Assembly: GCA_024036415.1 (NCBI GenBank)
Contig: JAMWET010001257.1
Location: 222,501-286,500 of the forward strand
Direction: 5' to 3'
Length of the DNA stretch: 64,000 bases
From: Prochilodus magdalenae
Taxonomy: Eukaryota > Chordata > Actinopteri > Characiformes > Prochilodontidae
The notes beneath the pieces are model-generated. The model saw nothing but the letters and a program-made list of their open reading frames with translations. It did not search any database and was not told the DNA's origin. The translations under genes and the position numbers were made by a program. How positions within the stretch are numbered: position 1 is the first letter of the stretch; every line of letters begins with the position of its first letter. Shown here piece by piece: positions 61,010-64,000 of the stretch.

Positions 61010-62740
61010 TTTTTGCTGGACCTGGCTGGCTTCTGGATGTTTATTGGACCTGTAGGCTGGCACCGCACAAGGACTGCCCGCATGCTGCTTTATCGCTGGA
61101 CTGCTTACTGCCTGCTTACTGACTACTCAAATGTGGACGCCTCATGTAACGTACAAAGGTTCGTTTTCACAAATTTCCGACAGCTAGCCTGCCACTTCCT
61201 GTTAGCCTGGACACTCACAGGTAACTAAAACCAGGTGGGGCTGCCTCGTTAAGAAGCAGATGGTGTTGTCCTATGAGGTCATTAAGGAGTGGAAACCCGA
61301 GTGGCTGCTCGCTACTGCTCTTCCTCGTCGTCTTGTTATTTACAGTCGGACTGTCCATTGTCTGCTTGCCGGCTCTCTCCTGCTGGTTGTTGCGAGCCCT
61401 ATTCCCACACCGCTAGCAGCTGCAACTGTGGTGGGTGAGCTAACTCATGCACCCGGCTGCTTGCTATCAGTCTCTCGCTCCTCTGTGTATGCTTAGCTGG
61501 CCTACACTCAGCTGCTTGCTACTCTATCTCTTGTTCTGCTGCGCTCACCGAGTTGGCTGACTAGTGATGGGTTGTGGTGTTAAGCCTTGCATTAGCCCTG
61601 GTGGCTGGTATTTGGCTAAAGACGTTGGCTCAGCCATCAGGGGTCTAACCAATCATAGCCCTGGCCTCAATCTTGCCTATGCTCCTGATGAACTTCCCTC
61701 TCTCTTCACCCCGCTAATTCCACTGTGGTTCAAGACCTAGACCAACGTTTTAGCCCGACGTTGGAGGCCAGCATCCCCACCATTTGGACTAATAGCAGGA
61801 AGCACTCTTCCCAATTCAACCGAGGAGTCGATGTTGGTGTTTTATGCGCAGTCCCATGAGCTACTGACCTGCTGCGGTCCTCTGCCATGCCCCACCTCCT
61901 TAATCTAGGGCTGTTTAACCGTCGTCTTCTTACTGACAACGCTACACTCCTTAATGACCTCATAGGACAACACTATCTGCTTCTTAATGAGGCAGCCCCA
62001 CCTGGTTTAGTTACCTGTGTGCATCCAGGCTTACATGAAGTGGCAGGGATTTGAGTATGAGAGTCTAAAGGTGTCTGGATCCACTACAGTAATACTGTTG
62101 CTGATTTATCGACTATGAAACTTTCCATCTCTGGTTGTACTTGGTGACTTTCACTTGGACTCTCTTCTGTATCTGCGGACTTCTTGTTATTGCATGCGTG
62201 GGCATGTTCTCGATCTGATCTGCTCTACTGGTTCTACTGGTTGTACTGTAAATTGGGTTTCTGGTATTTGTGTTTCAGATTTAAATGTATTACTGCTGAC
62301 CTCTGTCCTCGGTTCCACGGTTTAGCCTCCAAAATCCTTCCCCTTCTGCCGTACATTCAAAACTCCTGAGCTAGAGTCTCAGTACGCACCAAGACGTCTG
62401 CTCATATCCCCTCCATCCTTCCTCAGTTACACTGGCTACCAGTGACAGCACATCCGGTATAAGACCCTGCTGCTGACCTTTAAAGCCTTGTGCAGACTAG
62501 CACCCAGCTCTCTGTCAGCCCTCCTACATCCTAAGGCTCCATCTTGTAAGCTAAGGTCCTCTGACTCTGGTTTCCTGGCTGTTCCTAGGTTCAGGCTTCT
62601 TTCCTATGGGTGGCAGGTTTTAGTGTTGCTCCCCACACACCAGTCCCCCCCCACACACACACATACACTCGGGAACTCCTTACTTTCAACTCTTCACTCT
62701 TCTTCTTCCATCTTTTTCCCCACTTAAAAATCTATATATA
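61010..62740 (+). pseudogene. Decayed non-LTR retrotransposon (L2/Rex-like LINE)
   Basis: Across frames, readable pieces occur in LINE order. PSLVVLGDFHLDSLL at about 62128-62172 is endonuclease-like (GDF motif). HARGHVLDLI and VSDLNVLLLTSVLGS follow. Then QLHWLPVTA at about 62425-62450, and YKTLLLTFKALCRLAPSS at 62458-62511 with continuation to 62620, which is the typical C-terminal end of fish L2-like reverse transcriptase ORFs. The reverse-transcriptase core is absent between the endonuclease and C-terminal pieces. Many stops, so it is non-functional. Confidence 0.7.
61188..62048. repeat. Fold-back inverted repeat inside the LINE remnant
   Basis: Arm 61188-61290 (GGTGGGGCTGCCTCGTTAAG and TGTCCTATGAGGTCATTAAG) is the inverse of 61946-62048, about 103 bases each with few mismatches. 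A spacer of about 655 bases separates them. Confidence 0.8.
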
Positions 62741-62833
62741 TCAGAACCTTTCCTTTCTTTATGATATTTCCCCCCTCCCCCCTCAGTAGTAAAGCTTCCT
62801 TGGGTATGTGAAATGCACTCGATCTAACCTATT

Positions 62834-62844
62834 ATTATTACTGT

Positions 62845-62877
<33 letters not shown>

Positions 62878-62920
62878 GTATTAGTATTAGTATTATGACC
62901 ATCATTATTATTTATTTTTA

Positions 62921-62983
<63 letters not shown>

Positions 62984-63165
62984 ATCATTATTATTTATTT
63001 TCATTTCCTTTATCTTTATCTTTATCTTTATTATTATTATTGTTATTATTATTGTTTATTATTGTTGTTATTAATATTAGTATTATGACCACCATTATTA
63101 TTTATGTTTAGTAATTATTATTATTATTATTAACATCATTATTATTTATTATCAATATCATTATC

Positions 63166-63203
<38 letters not shown>

Positions 63204-63290
63204 CTTCATGATCTTCATTATTATTATTATTATTATCTATTGCTATTATTATTATCTATTGCTATTATCATTGTTGTTGTTGTTGTTTTA
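62834..63290. repeat. TTA/ATT microsatellite, about 450 bp
   Basis: Long (TTA)n and inverse (TAA)n blocks with TATTAGTATTATGACC phrases and TTTATC interruptions. The (TAA)n block at about 62920-62950 sits head to head with (TTA)n, so a hairpin is possible. Confidence 0.92.
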
Positions 63291-63299
63291 GTTAAATGA

Positions 63300-63765
63300 C
63301 AAGTATTGTAGTGCAGCTATAAAATAAGGAAGTTGGGACAATATGGAAAATCCTAATTAAAAAATAAGGCAGTGGCAGTGGTGTCTGAACCCAGTCTAAA
63401 TGTTCTGTGTATTTAATTCCCCACAGAATAAACACCAGAGACTCAGTCTGTCCAGTCAGATTACCATCATTAGTAAATATACATCCATTTCCAGCATTCA
63501 GGCCTGGAGCAGACTCCACAAATAGTTGGGACACGGGCAAATCAGGGCTAGTACTAAGGCATTCGTATAAGCAGCATCCAGACCAGGGACCAATGACCAC
63601 CAGTTCACCGAGATACACAGACAGTGGTGAAATGTTTAAACACAGGGTTCCTCAAAGAAACGCAGGAAGAGATTTGATCATTTCAACAAAACAGAACGAA
63701 ATTACACCTGGATTCTTCCTCACTGTGTCTTTAGCTACTGAGGGTCTTTAAAGTGATGTGAAAAA
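63300..63765 (-). mobile_element. DNA-transposon-like fragment
   Basis: The left part AAGGAAGTTGGGACAATATG resembles the common fish element end that reads CATATTGTCCCAACTTCCTT on the reverse strand. The interior has overlapping 108-114 aa open frames on both strands with no recognised domain. Assignment is from memory of fish repeats and is tentative. 63766-64000 is AT-rich and featureless. Confidence 0.4.
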
Positions 63766-64000
63766 GAAATGGCAACCTTACAGCCATGCTTTACTCACAC
63801 ACGTATATCACAGTAATCAAAAAGAAATTCATTATAAAATGTTACTTTATATTTACTGTCAATTTACATTATATTTAAGCAAGCAAAATTATTTTAATTT
63901 TCGGATTGTTGTAAGCTTAGTTTAAAATGTATTATTTATTTACAGACATATTTAATTATACTTAATCACAAGTTATTTTTTGTCAAATTAACTTTTTTTA

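Noticed and set aside
63292..63751. Overlapping 108- and 114-residue frames on opposite strands
   Set aside because: They lie in sequence resembling a fish DNA-transposon fragment, with no domain recognised.

Overview
This window is vertebrate nuclear DNA, most likely from a teleost fish, and probably an otophysan (the characiform, gymnotiform and catfish side). The protein-coding exons are short, have canonical GT-AG introns and encode vertebrate-specific families. The spacer DNA is dense with tRNA-derived SINEs, Tc1-like fragments, small inverted-repeat elements and very large mini- and microsatellites of the kinds seen in these fish. The taxonomic call is inference from repeat style; no species is claimed.

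Three genes are supported, all on the + strand. (1) At 504-4212 are the last three coding exons of a Fes/Fer-type non-receptor tyrosine kinase, best read as fes; the rest lies left of the window. (2) At 23921-29085 is a complete 11-exon ammonia-channel gene of the Rh glycoprotein C (rhcg) type, 488 codons. (3) At 38420-49063 is a second complete 11-exon rhcg-type gene, 483 codons. The two Rh genes share every intron position and phase, and eight of the eleven exons are the same length. They also share a TATA-box promoter module and a tiny last exon, so they are a tandem duplicate pair. Copy 2 is about twice as long because introns 3, 7 and 10 filled with repeats. FES and RHCG both map to human 15q26, which fits conserved linkage.

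Layout: 0.5-4.4 kb fes 3' end; 4.4-23.8 kb spacer with satellites and transposon remnants; 23.8-29.7 kb rhcg copy 1; 29.7-38.3 kb repeat-rich spacer; 38.3-49.6 kb rhcg copy 2; 49.4-51.1 kb nested tandem repeats; 51-54 kb mixed spacer; 54.08-54.81 kb minisatellite; 55-60.4 kb unusually repeat-poor, GC-richer non-coding DNA that may hold conserved regulatory elements (one Tc1-like insertion inside); 61-62.7 kb decayed non-LTR retrotransposon with a fold-back inverted repeat; 62.8-63.3 kb TTA microsatellite; 63.3-63.76 kb a transposon fragment.

The most interesting non-genic signals are two minisatellites whose birth from transposon sequence can be read directly. A 39-bp array at 21.8-22.9 kb derives from the Glu-containing catalytic motif of a Tc1-like transposase. 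A 15-bp array at 8.1-8.8 kb has a three-copy precursor in a sister element at 32.1 kb. Others are the promoter module shared by the Rh duplicates, an intron-10 donor that doubles as an in-frame stop in both copies, a 3.6-kb inverted-repeat-bounded block inside rhcg copy 2, and an inverted repeat pair carrying CTCF-like motifs. I found no CRISPR array, bacterial-type operon, virus or intact RNA gene. Nearly all long open frames outside the three genes are by-products of tandem repeats whose unit length is a multiple of three.
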